Positions 9,801 to 17,304 of a DNA stretch of 44,248 nt are shown here, one piece after another. The stretch comes from Alphaproteobacteria bacterium (GTDB lineage: Bacteria > Pseudomonadota > Alphaproteobacteria > RF32 > CAG-239): the NCBI GenBank assembly GCA_017479985.1, contig JAFVBL010000013.1, forward strand, positions 1 to 44,248, in the 5' to 3' direction. How positions within the stretch are numbered: position 1 is the first letter of the stretch; each line of letters begins with the position of its first letter. Made by a program: the position numbers and the translations under genes. Under the pieces are notes generated by a model that was not told where the DNA came from, did no database searches, and worked only from the letters and a program-made list of their open reading frames with translations.

Positions 9801-9992
9801 TTTTATTTCAACACTCAAATCGGACAAAGAAATACTTTTGTATTGCTGCGCAGCCTCCAGCATTTTTTTACTCAAATTCGTAAAATCGTCCATTGTTAAT
9901 TTACGGGCAAAAAATTTCCCTGCTGTTTCCATTCGCAAATGAGCGAAAGGTTGCTGCAAAATTTCATCTGCCGATTTGTATGAGTTATCCAT
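6834..9992 (-). CDS. HEIGH-motif metallopeptidase-like and VWA-domain protein with long Gln/Gly repeat linker
   Basis: 1052 aa in three parts. Residues 1-400 contain LHEIGHSQG (HExxH at 196-200) and DEAENSFANRF (253-263), which could supply a third zinc ligand, as in gluzincin-type peptidases. About residues 430-640 are low complexity: a G-Q-Q run, then 12 units of 13 residues based on NSEEQDGQGKGGQ. The C-terminal ~220 residues are a VWA domain with an intact MIDAS: DNSGS at 837-841, a Thr in the TGDD segment near 906, and an Asp in MISDGD near 941. A zinc-site domain followed by VWA, partnered with a MoxR-type AAA+, resembles the DUF2201/VWA and CobT-like families. A 17-nt gap follows the 101-aa gene. 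The acidic Gln-rich linker is probably disordered. Confidence 0.85.
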   Translation of the reverse strand: MDNSYKSADEILQQPFAHLRMETAGKFFARKLTMDDFTNLSKKMLEAAQQYKSISLSDLSVEIKKAYQFLKTGQCDDTPDVANPAHQYVWGLAMACSESDPKIRQAWAPALQKKPIYKLPVWQKIKTSAPAIAELRRHAFMVTKMSFVKQDVDMKWGACNYPSVGFYYDKEKNMINLDLLWALVGGFEHSRAMQLHEIGHSQGTLLFSRKMQELKKQYDELNEKVIKRTIKKEEYKKLKSVASEYQYLFSMFDEAENSFANRFAVNASAYGMVRQDIGYDLNSVETQLFNVGSDIEKNRQNAEMPKDTPSNRSYNLKRAIRLSFFVNNGIIEDNPQGWRDLGVNIDWIEYTDDKGNEFRGQQAFDKLREMTAELERLQLRERDYKKSEKEIRRLALDYSQKRCDIIDAIYDGFAKRYYDQQRQNEDAREGQDQQQGQQGQQGQQQGQQGQQGQQGQQGQQGQQGQQGQQDQQQGQQGQNSEEQDGQGKGGQNSEEQDGQGKGGQNSEEQDGQGKGGQNSEEQDGQGKGGQNSEEQDGQGKGGQNSEEQDGQGKGGQNSEEQDGHGKGGQNSEEQDGQGKDSQDSEEQDGQGKGGQNSEEQDGQGKGGQDSEDQDGQGKDGQDSEEQDGTEQKGQGNRDSEEQDDEDYGDAYENIDWDNLQPMPELSENPEEEYQKRIAQLSEGIDDGEAQDILDIIRMAAHQDGMQQQMQQDASKAKMRMPVNGQTTGAVPYTMPKTLMPENEFTKIVEKHYDLIEALERKFVELQNKYEDYVPDQEVHSVIPEAGNLKVDIPSYIERLKKQITGEELKEKDFENYIISDEARAEGKAPIDIAILIDNSGSMQWAETDRMAIEIGCCLFQATRDNPAFNVYVALMHQPTTWIAKPGENSLEISQRLATVFDDRQTGDDKIGDNIQQVIKEAHEQDAKSSNEGMLNFFMISDGDHTDGEYAFPIVEDIIKHDMPVTFNWVLTESKEQSWSRAIIDRHPEGVGGQRVDYVDRVENDNISEKLMTLIERRVEDAMVMEAQRTTEKKMSFSDFIDRINSSRGEYDG
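8106..8560. repeat. 39-bp tandem minisatellite inside the VWA gene (about 12 units)
   Basis: About 12 tandem 39-bp units encode [N/D]SEEQDGQGKGGQ. Central units are nearly identical; the units nearest 8106 are more diverged (DGTEQKGQ, DSEDQDGQGKDGQ). Because 39 is a multiple of 3, copy-number changes keep the frame and only change linker length. The opposite strand also stays open here, an artefact of the repeat. Confidence 0.9.
8560..8705. repeat. Short Gln/Gly (GQQ) triplet-of-codons repeat tract in the VWA gene
   Basis: Degenerate 9-bp units encode about 14 copies of G-Q-Q or QQG, directly N-terminal to the 39-bp repeats in the protein. Synonymous third-base changes are common between units, unlike the more uniform 39-bp array, which suggests an older tract. 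Confidence 0.8.
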
Positions 9993-10009
9993 TTAAGCAC
10001 CTGTAATAA

Positions 10010-10315
10010 TCAATCGTTGACCCATAATATATTTTTTTCTGCCGAAGTTTCTTCCGCCAATTTTCGCAAAAGTGTTTGATTGAGCAAATTTTGAGAAATC
10101 AACACATTCGGCACATCATTTTCCAAATTACGTTTAAAATCCTCTAAATCTGCACTTACGGCAACAGACGGCGCACGAGAAACTTCTGCGATATCGGCAA
10201 CATTATCGACTTTGAACACACGGCAAAAACCGATGGTTTCATAATTTCCGCTCAATATTTTCTTTAAGAACAATTCGGCGGATAATTTATTCATTACATT
10301 TCTGTTTTGCTGCAT
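10010..10315 (-). CDS. Small conserved-position protein (101 aa) between the AAA+ and VWA genes
   Basis: Not recognised. 101 residues, soluble, no signal peptide. The middle contains a hydrophobic stretch (PSVAVSADLEDF) and the rest is helical, ending ILWVND. The ATG is preceded by AGAGAGGATAAAATCA, a good ribosome binding site, and starts 5 nt after the AAA+ stop. The gap to the VWA start is 17 nt. Its place inside the operon suggests an adaptor between ATPase and VWA partner; this is inference only. Confidence 0.7.
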   Translation of the reverse strand: MQQNRNVMNKLSAELFLKKILSGNYETIGFCRVFKVDNVADIAEVSRAPSVAVSADLEDFKRNLENDVPNVLISQNLLNQTLLRKLAEETSAEKNILWVND

Positions 10316-10320
10316 TGATT

Positions 10321-12912
10321 TTATCCTCTCTGTTTTTTGATGTTATTCCAAATTTGAAACATATTATCTATAGACTTCTCTTGCGGTTTTGTCTGTTCGG
10401 TAAGTTCCGTAATCGAATATGTTGTCACCTGTGCCATATTTTTGGTTGTGCGTTGTTCCAAACTTATAGACAACAGTTTTTCAACGCTGACACCCGATGA
10501 TAAAGTATTAAATTTGGCATCAACCGCCGAACCGACATATCCGTCCACATCACGTTCATCCAACCAATCACCGATTTTCCTTGTTGCTCCCTCCTCGGTC
10601 CGATCAACGTACGTTATACCGCGTTGCTTTAATCTGACGGCGGTTACCGGCGCAATTCCTTCCCCGACAATCAATGTTTCACCGCTTGAAGGTATGGATA
10701 CAATATCTATGGCAATCGGTTGTTCTTCTTTGGTTTTCATAATAAACGAATTATATGCCACATTCGGATTCTTGCCGGATAACACTTCATCGGCTTGTGA
10801 ATCTTCCGGTGTTTCGCACATTTCCTGATAAACGCCGAACATTTTCGGCCAAATCGTCTTCAAATTGTTTTCGGCCAAACCGTCAATCGTCATTGCCGTC
10901 AAAAATGAATTTGCTTCGGCTAAATCTTTTGTATCGACTTGATCAAAAACACCGAATGTTTCCACCACCGCCGTTTCGATAAACGGCGTTTGAGCATTTG
11001 CATCTTCGCTTGTATTCAGCAAAATCGCCTTACCGAGCATATTATGTTCATCAGCCGGATTTTCTCTGATATCCGCCAAAAAGCTTTCAATCGCCATCGC
11101 ATCCATAATTTCATCCGGTTTCTTGACACTTTCGGACGGATATCTTTCTTTAATCATATCACAAATAACTTCTTGTATTCTTAAAGCCTCCGGATTTGCC
11201 CGATGTGCCTGTTTTTGTCCCGGCAGACGGAACTTAAACATATCTTTCAGGCGTGCCTGTGTATAAGAACGCGCTTCATACATTTCCTCCGAACCGATAC
11301 CGTTACGGCTCAAAATCTGGTTGGCAGCACCTAATACCGGCTCACACAATTCCGGCTTTGCTTCCGGACAGGTGAAAATTTCTCTAGCCACCGCTTCAAT
11401 GGCTTTTTCCAATCCTTCACCCTGATTTTCCATACGCATTTCAAGCGTATTGCTGCCGCTCGGTCGGGCAAACTGATAGTTTAAGAACGGATTGCTGTTG
11501 GTATGTGCCGTTTCCTTCGGAATATATGCCCGCGCCCGATTGTAGATATCCTCCACAATACGGAAGCTGAACGGTTCTTCTTTAATATGACGGCGCAAGG
11601 TTGAATCCTCGCACATTTTACTGTCATTACCGCAGACTTTTTTCTGCTGATACAGCTCATACAGCGCTTTGCCGACACATTCCGCCGCTTGCAGAAATTG
11701 CGGTGCGTTTTCGATAAACAACATTTGGTCTGCCGGAATCGATGCAACTTCCTGTTTGCTTAACCCGACCGTACGCAAAAACTTGCACACGGCAACCAAA
11801 TCTTCATCTTTTTCAATATGAAATGCGTCTTTGATAATTGCAATCGGCACACCGGTTGCGTGCATACAAAACATATCGGTAAAATCTTTCGGATGATAAT
11901 CATCAACCTGTTCAATATCAAAACGGTCTTTCAACGGCTCACTCATACGTTCTTTAATACCCATCTCGGCCGTTTCCGGATTGCCGGTTGCTTCAAGCAT
12001 AAATGTATCAGGAATATCTGCCTTATTCAAATGAATCACGCGTCCGTTGGCGGCTTCAATCGTTATATCCTCATAACCGCCGTTTAAAAAGTCTAAATAC
12101 GGAAGCAGAAAGTCCTGATTCTTACCGCGGTTGATTTCATCCAAGATAATCGGGCGTCCGCTTTCAAGCGCCTCAACCAATTCACCGTCTTTTTCCACAA
12201 AGCCGACATTATTCACACTGTGAGAATAATCAACACCTTCTTTTTTGCAAAACTGTTGTAACAGGCTGACAAACTCTTTATCGTGGTCGGACGATGTATA
12301 TTCGGTATTGCCGCGGGCGGCTGTCCAATCCAATGAAATTTTGCCGGCCTCATCAATACTGAACGCATCACCGAACATCGTTTTCAACAAATTTATGCCA
12401 TCGGCGGAAAGCGCGCTTTTATCACCTTTGTTATACATCTTGATTCGGGCATCAATCGCATTTTTTTCCACATCAATATTCGAAGTATCCAAAATGGTTT
12501 TAACAATCAGCGTTTTTAAGTCTCTATCCTTGCAGTTCACATAAATTGCACCCTTCGGACACGCCATTTTACCGAGCGTTTTTGCCTTAAACGTTTTACC
12601 GGAACCAGGATTGCCGAGTGTCAGTTTTGCGCGGCGTCTGAGCATAAAAGCGTGATTGATTTCCTGATCGGCATCAATATTATTGCTACGCCGGCGCAAG
12701 TCATCCAAAAAGCTGTTCAACCTGCCTCTGGTCGGCAAATGCCGCCACATTTCACCTGTTGCTCTGGCTTGTATTTCTTCGGGATTACCTTCAAACATCA
12801 CCGGTAATCTGACATAGGTCTGCTCACTGCGGAGCAATTCGACTTTACCGTCTTCATCTACAAACGGCAACGGATAATTTCCGGAACCTATATAAACTTC
12901 ATTTTTAACCAT
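10321..12912 (-). CDS. MoxR-like AAA+ ATPase (863 aa)
   Basis: Walker A GNPGSGKT (100-107), Walker B RPIILDEINRG (253-263), sensor-1-like EATGNP (307-312) and an arginine-finger region ERMSEPLKDRF (321-331) give the order typical of the MoxR/CobS/NorQ group of AAA+ ATPases. These remodel proteins together with VWA-domain partners, and one is encoded two genes downstream. The protein is much longer than typical MoxR (about 330 aa): residues 400-700 are helical, and the end (around SIPSSGETLIVGEGIAP) looks like a separate alpha/beta domain of unknown type. It is the first gene of the operon, behind a strong promoter; the start ATG has GAGG 8 nt upstream. Confidence 0.9.
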   Translation of the reverse strand: MVKNEVYIGSGNYPLPFVDEDGKVELLRSEQTYVRLPVMFEGNPEEIQARATGEMWRHLPTRGRLNSFLDDLRRRSNNIDADQEINHAFMLRRRAKLTLGNPGSGKTFKAKTLGKMACPKGAIYVNCKDRDLKTLIVKTILDTSNIDVEKNAIDARIKMYNKGDKSALSADGINLLKTMFGDAFSIDEAGKISLDWTAARGNTEYTSSDHDKEFVSLLQQFCKKEGVDYSHSVNNVGFVEKDGELVEALESGRPIILDEINRGKNQDFLLPYLDFLNGGYEDITIEAANGRVIHLNKADIPDTFMLEATGNPETAEMGIKERMSEPLKDRFDIEQVDDYHPKDFTDMFCMHATGVPIAIIKDAFHIEKDEDLVAVCKFLRTVGLSKQEVASIPADQMLFIENAPQFLQAAECVGKALYELYQQKKVCGNDSKMCEDSTLRRHIKEEPFSFRIVEDIYNRARAYIPKETAHTNSNPFLNYQFARPSGSNTLEMRMENQGEGLEKAIEAVAREIFTCPEAKPELCEPVLGAANQILSRNGIGSEEMYEARSYTQARLKDMFKFRLPGQKQAHRANPEALRIQEVICDMIKERYPSESVKKPDEIMDAMAIESFLADIRENPADEHNMLGKAILLNTSEDANAQTPFIETAVVETFGVFDQVDTKDLAEANSFLTAMTIDGLAENNLKTIWPKMFGVYQEMCETPEDSQADEVLSGKNPNVAYNSFIMKTKEEQPIAIDIVSIPSSGETLIVGEGIAPVTAVRLKQRGITYVDRTEEGATRKIGDWLDERDVDGYVGSAVDAKFNTLSSGVSVEKLLSISLEQRTTKNMAQVTTYSITELTEQTKPQEKSIDNMFQIWNNIKKQRG

Positions 12913-12968
12913 CGTAAAACCTCATTTTTTATAATTGATATGTATCAGATATAGAATCATCTGAGTTT

Positions 12969-12997
12969 AGGTTATCACGATATTTTCCTTTTGTCAA
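12969..12997 (-). promoter_or_regulatory. Promoter of the AAA+/VWA/HipA operon
   Basis: Minus strand: perfect TTGACA (12992-12997), 17-nt spacer, then TAACCT (12969-12974), a poor -10. Predicted start about 12962, giving a leader of about 50 nt. A strong -35 with a weak -10 would fit an activator-dependent or moderate promoter. The 12913-13073 spacer holds nothing else I recognise. Confidence 0.55.
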
Positions 12998-13073
12998 CTA
13001 ATTTGACTAAAAAATATTCATAATTCAACAATTCGGCGACAACAAATATAATTTAAAAAAAAACAGACAAAAT

Positions 13074-16000
13074 TCAAACATTTACACATATAATTCGAAT
13101 ATCTTCGGATAATATGTCCCGACACACTTCTTCGTCTTCTTTATAGGAAGCATACTGAACAAACACCGAAAGTTTACGCCTTTTTTGCCACAAGAGTATA
13201 TCATACATCGGTTCATACACACCGAGTGCCGTATTTGTCAGCAAATCATATCCGTGCGATACCGCACTGTTTTTAATTTTAACCCGTGCCAGCAACAACT
13301 TACCGCCGTATTCATCATCACGCAGCAATAACATTATTTTGCATTTACCGCGTTGACGGCGCACCAATATTTGCGGACGAGCGCACGGCAGCTTTTTTGT
13401 TCCCCTTCCGTCAATAATTTCTCCGGAACGGCGTATTCCGGTATCGGCCGCTTTCCACCTGCCGTTTTCTGCAAACAAAAGCATATATTGCAACACACCG
13501 TTATACTGCCAAAATGTAGCAATATACGGATTATTTTTTTCATCAACCGTCATTGATGTTTGGTTAATCAAACCGCTGCCTTGCGGAATTGCGTATATCG
13601 GTGCGGCATTATCCGGTGTTTGCGGCAAAATCATACGTTGTGCCTCAATATTCACAAATTGTGTACAGCTCTCATCGGTTGACCGCATATAGCAAATGTC
13701 GTGATTACTTGTCACATTATTATTTTCACGCCAACACCAAGAAATGTGCAAACAACCTTTGTAATCCACACACGCCTGCCAATACGGACTTTCTTTTCCC
13801 TCTCCGTCAATCAGACAATCACTCAGCCGTTGCCAACGCTGTATTTTGTGCCGATAATGGTTCAGAACCAATTTGCCGCAACCGGAACAGCCGTCCCGAT
13901 ACATCAGCAGCAAATCGCCTGAAGGCTGAACATAAAATTCGGGGTATGTCGCTTTATTCTCCTGTGTTCCGATAATAATATTTTCCTTAAATTCCGTTGA
14001 CAAAGGCTTTACGGAACGCGCATAACACAATGTTCCTTTATGCCGGCACCACACCAAATGCACATATCCGCTGCCGTCAACCGCAATAGATACAACATTA
14101 TGCGCATCTTGCACTTCGTTATAAAATTGAGTCGGGTTATTCTGCCATTTATTGCGCACTTTTTTCGCTACGACAATCCGTCCGTAGGCATCGTACCAAG
14201 CGGCAAATTGCACGGATTTTCCCCATTTTGAAAAATACGTTGTCAGCGCATTTTTACGAAACGGCAATGTATTGACCGCATTTGCGGCAAAACCCTCACC
14301 TATTTTCGGTGAAGATACAACTTTTTCCGGATTAAATTTTATCCGTTGCCGCGGCGCGACAACACATCCCTTTTTATACTTAAAATCATACGCATCAAAC
14401 AATGTCTGCACCGTATTCCGCATTGCTTGCAACACCATATTTCGACGCACACACGCACCGGCGTGTTCTATCATTTTCTTGCCGTGCAATGCCCACAAAT
14501 TTTCCGCTCCGGCCTGACACAATTGCTTGCGGCGTTCGGCATCAAAACTCTTTGTTTTTGCGTGATAAACAAACGTATGTGTGGCAATCACCATTGAAAA
14601 ACCGGCCTTTCCGGTACGCATACAAAAATCATCTTCTTCACCGAAACCGGTCGGAAAATGTTCTTCATCAAAGCCTTTCAAAACATCAAGACATTTACGC
14701 GTCACACCGAAACAGAATCCGTGAACGGTCGGCACGCGCAGCACAACTTCGGAATCCGCCGTATTCTCGCATAGTTCATTCATCATCTGTGGTGTAATTC
14801 CCTCCGGCAGATTATTGATTGCCGTCTGTCCGTCTTTTCCGACAATGCTCGGCAATGATTGTGCCGTTGCCGCGCTCGACATCGGTCCGACAACACCGGC
14901 ACCTTTGTTTGAGAATACGGCATCTGCCATTTTACGCGACCAATTCTTCGTCACTATTGTATCACTGTTCAGCAGAATCACCAAATCACCGCGACCGCAT
15001 CGAAATCCCTCATTTGCCGATTTGGTATACCCGACGGCCTTATCGTGGCGTATCAACCGCAAACACTTGTGTTTTTCGGACATTTGCCGTAAATACTCCG
15101 CTGTCGGCGCATCACTTCCGTCATCAATCAAAATAATATGTTCTTTATCCGAACGATGCCATTTTAGCAAAGACTCGACGCATTGCCGCACATATTCCTG
15201 CGCATTATGAATACAAACCACCACATCAATTTCTTTATTTTTTACCGCTTTTAGGCGTTTTTTGCGCACATTGGCATATTTACCGTTGCTGTACGGGTCT
15301 GCTACTTCAGAAGGCAAAAGGTCAAGCAACCCCTTATACTTTCCCTCATTTTTATCGTGCGGCAATAAGAGAATATCCGAAATGTTGCGACAGCACACCC
15401 CCTTCGGAAATAACGGATACCATTCGATACCGCATTTTTGCAGGCAATAATTTAATGACAGTTGATCGCGCCGACTGTGTTGTTCTATTTCTGACCACCA
15501 CATATTTAAGAATGCTTCAAGTTTCGGTTCGCCCGACCGGAAAATCATAAAGTTGCTTTCAATCAAATCATTGTGCATAAAACCTTCTGCACGATATTTT
15601 TCAATCTGCAAACGCATAATCTGTTCGTCGTCCTTACCGCATTCGATACACGCCTCTAGTTCCTGATATATGTCCGAACGCACCGGATGCGGCACCGCAC
15701 CGATAAGTTTATCCGAACGTAAAAAACGTTTTACATACATCATTAAATCGCAACACGGCAGTAAATTTGCATCAATCCACACGGCAACATCGTAGTCTTC
15801 CAGCAAATAATGCGGATGCGTCTTAATATAACGCGCCGTTTTCACACCGTCGGAATCAAGCCACGGACACGCGCGAATCTGCCACACACCGACATTATTT
15901 ATCGGACGATTGCAAAAGCAGATATAATCAATTTCCGGAGATAAAATATGCGGCAATTTTAAAGTATCATAATTATCAATAACTGCCGTATAAACCGCTA

Positions 16001-16121
16001 TCTTACGCCGCATCTTCCATTTTTGCGCACGACGGTATGCGCGTATTTTATCCGGCATTTCCCGAAACAACCGCACATATTCGGCAAACTCTCTTTCAAG
16101 ATTTTTGACCGGCACACTCAT
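13074..16121 (-). CDS. Three-domain surface glycosyltransferase: TOD1/DUF616-like + GT2 + BNR-like propeller
   Basis: About 1015 aa. Numbering from a TTG at 16136, residues 45-250 resemble the TOD1/MUCI70 (DUF616) glycosyltransferase domain: YTAVIDNYDTLK, YICFCNRP, VWIDANL, RRDQLSLNY. Residues 300-520 are a GT2 GT-A domain with VVVCIHNAQEYV, IDDGSD and LLNSDTIV. Residues 640-1020 hold sialidase/BNR-like beta-propeller strands (SGYVHLVWCRHKGTLCYARS, CLHISWCWRE, TSMTVDEKNNPYIATFW). The ATG at 16119-16121 is the first ATG in frame but has only a weak GAG ahead of it. A stronger-looking ATG at 16168-16170 is separated from the frame by a GACA repeat and is currently out of frame. Probable role: decorating surface polysaccharide or a surface protein. 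Confidence 0.85.
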   Translation of the reverse strand: MSVPVKNLEREFAEYVRLFREMPDKIRAYRRAQKWKMRRKIAVYTAVIDNYDTLKLPHILSPEIDYICFCNRPINNVGVWQIRACPWLDSDGVKTARYIKTHPHYLLEDYDVAVWIDANLLPCCDLMMYVKRFLRSDKLIGAVPHPVRSDIYQELEACIECGKDDEQIMRLQIEKYRAEGFMHNDLIESNFMIFRSGEPKLEAFLNMWWSEIEQHSRRDQLSLNYCLQKCGIEWYPLFPKGVCCRNISDILLLPHDKNEGKYKGLLDLLPSEVADPYSNGKYANVRKKRLKAVKNKEIDVVVCIHNAQEYVRQCVESLLKWHRSDKEHIILIDDGSDAPTAEYLRQMSEKHKCLRLIRHDKAVGYTKSANEGFRCGRGDLVILLNSDTIVTKNWSRKMADAVFSNKGAGVVGPMSSAATAQSLPSIVGKDGQTAINNLPEGITPQMMNELCENTADSEVVLRVPTVHGFCFGVTRKCLDVLKGFDEEHFPTGFGEEDDFCMRTGKAGFSMVIATHTFVYHAKTKSFDAERRKQLCQAGAENLWALHGKKMIEHAGACVRRNMVLQAMRNTVQTLFDAYDFKYKKGCVVAPRQRIKFNPEKVVSSPKIGEGFAANAVNTLPFRKNALTTYFSKWGKSVQFAAWYDAYGRIVVAKKVRNKWQNNPTQFYNEVQDAHNVVSIAVDGSGYVHLVWCRHKGTLCYARSVKPLSTEFKENIIIGTQENKATYPEFYVQPSGDLLLMYRDGCSGCGKLVLNHYRHKIQRWQRLSDCLIDGEGKESPYWQACVDYKGCLHISWCWRENNNVTSNHDICYMRSTDESCTQFVNIEAQRMILPQTPDNAAPIYAIPQGSGLINQTSMTVDEKNNPYIATFWQYNGVLQYMLLFAENGRWKAADTGIRRSGEIIDGRGTKKLPCARPQILVRRQRGKCKIMLLLRDDEYGGKLLLARVKIKNSAVSHGYDLLTNTALGVYEPMYDILLWQKRRKLSVFVQYASYKEDEEVCRDILSEDIRIICVNV

Positions 16122-16142
16122 AATAAGACTCGGCAAGCTCCC

Positions 16143-16164
16143 CTGTCTGTCTGTCTGTCTGTCT
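16143..16164 (-). repeat. Tetranucleotide repeat (GACA)5.5 at the start of the glycosyltransferase gene: candidate phase-variation switch
   Basis: On the plus strand CTGT is repeated 5.5 times; on the coding strand this reads AGAC/GACA. It follows an ATG (16168-16170) by 3 nt and precedes the glycosyltransferase frame. With the present copy number the upstream ATG is in another frame and meets a TGA after about 24 codons. Loss of one unit, or gain of two, joins it to the main frame. Confidence 0.85.
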
Positions 16165-16195
16165 AGTCATATCAAGTCCGTATCGCATTTGGTGC

Positions 16196-16236
16196 ACAAA
16201 AAAAGTTCGGTCAAATATTTTTCTCAACCGAACTGT
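16196..16236 (-). terminator. Intrinsic terminator after merR
   Basis: An 8-bp inverted repeat (AGTTCGGT 16204-16211, ACCGAACT 16227-16234) is followed on the minus strand by TTTTTTT. It ends the ihfA-merR transcript and lies only 26 nt before the upstream ATG of the phase-variable glycosyltransferase. Confidence 0.8.
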
Positions 16237-16242
16237 TTACAA

Positions 16243-16680
16243 TCAAAGATTTGTCAATTTAGCCCTAAGCATTTTAAGTTCGCTCACAGCATCGGCTATA
16301 CCGCGCAAAAACGCCTCACTCATCTTCGGTCGGGAAACCGTAACGGATTCCGATACTTCCGAAATACTTTCTTGCGGCAAAGTTTCTTCAAAAAAGTCTT
16401 TCTGAATTTCTGCCTCGCCGAGCAAAGTCTTGAGACCGCGCGTTTTAATAAGTTGCTGAGCCCCTTCAATGGTGTATCTGTTTTCATAAAGCAGACTTTT
16501 AATCAGCTTCACGATTTCTACATCATCAGGGCGATAATACCGCCGGCCGCCGGTTGTTTTCATCGGCTTAATCTGACTGAATTTCGTTTCCCAAAAACGC
16601 AAGACGTGCGTTGCGACACCAAGTTCCTCAGCCACTTCGGCAATTGTTTTAAATGCGGATTTTGATTTGTTGACTACCAT
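16243..16680 (-). CDS. MerR-family transcriptional regulator downstream of ihfA
   Basis: 145 aa. Residues 10-80 form a MerR winged helix-turn-helix ([23 protein letters not shown], then [21 protein letters not shown]), followed by a helical dimerisation segment. There are no effector-binding cysteines. The ihfA-merR order, 40 nt apart here, is widespread in alphaproteobacteria, where this regulator is annotated only as MerR-family. It is transcribed from the ihfA side and ends at the hairpin at 16196-16236. Target genes are unknown. Confidence 0.92.
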   Translation of the reverse strand: MVVNKSKSAFKTIAEVAEELGVATHVLRFWETKFSQIKPMKTTGGRRYYRPDDVEIVKLIKSLLYENRYTIEGAQQLIKTRGLKTLLGEAEIQKDFFEETLPQESISEVSESVTVSRPKMSEAFLRGIADAVSELKMLRAKLTNL

Positions 16681-16720
16681 TTATCGTCCCCTTTATCGCC
16701 CTCTCAAGCTGCCAAAGCTG

Positions 16721-17011
16721 TTATTTTGTGCCGCTGACAGCCTTTCTTAAAATCTGCGAAGGCTTAAACGAAATAACGGTACGCGCGGTAATCGGAGCCT
16801 CAACGCCGGTTTTCGGGTTACGACCGACTCGCGCATTTTTCTTGCGCAACGCAAAAGTGCCGAAAGAAGAAATCTTAACATCGTGACCGTTTGCCAATTC
16901 CGATTTTATTTATTCAATAATCAAATCCAACACATCGCCGGAATCTTTGCGCGACAAACCGATTTCCTCATAAATAGCTTCTGTAATGCTTACACGCGTA
17001 ATAGTTTTCAT
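16721..17011 (-). pseudogene. ihfA: Integration host factor alpha subunit, interrupted by an in-frame TAA
   Basis: Read from the ATG at 17009-17011 (excellent AAGGAAGGA site) the frame encodes a complete IhfA-like protein of normal length (96 codons plus stop). It has MKTITRVSITEAIYEEIGLS, a body with [25 protein letters not shown] (beta-arm with the intercalating proline region), and an intact C-terminus. Codon 34 (16910-16912) is TAA where the family usually has Glu or Asp, between LDLIIE and IKSELANG. No other lesion is seen. IHF bends DNA in recombination, replication and transcription. Either the gene has just been inactivated, or this is a base-call error, or the stop is read through. 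Confidence 0.85.
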
Positions 17012-17144
17012 TTTTTCCTTCCTTAAAAAATTAAATTAAACAATTACTTTAACATACAACGCCATTTTTTAAAACAAAATAGCTTTAAGCAAGAAATTCA
17101 CAACTTTTTATTTTACCTGAATATAAAAACATTTTAAAAACAAA

Positions 17145-17260
17145 AAACCGGCTTACTTCTGTTCTGCGTGCGAGAACGTAAGCCGGGTTTGACTATCATT
17201 AAAGGGAACAACCGTCCGCATAGTCAATATGTCCTTTAGTTGCGACTATATGTTAGAAGG
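17145..17260 (-). ncRNA. Candidate small structured RNA or ihfA leader attenuator
   Basis: Minus strand: an 8-bp hairpin (TTGACTAT...ATAGTCAA) is followed by a strong hairpin (CCGGCTTAC...GTAAGCCGG, with inner stem GTTCT/AGAAC) and then TTTTTTGTTTTT. This is the shape of a small RNA ending in an intrinsic terminator, or an attenuator about 130 nt ahead of ihfA. I looked for SRP, tmRNA and RNase P signatures and saw none; 6S RNA cannot be excluded by eye. The promoter is unclear. Confidence 0.4.
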
Positions 17261-17304
17261 CAATCAATTTTAAAAGTTAAACAATACGGGTATCACCATA
17301 CTCA

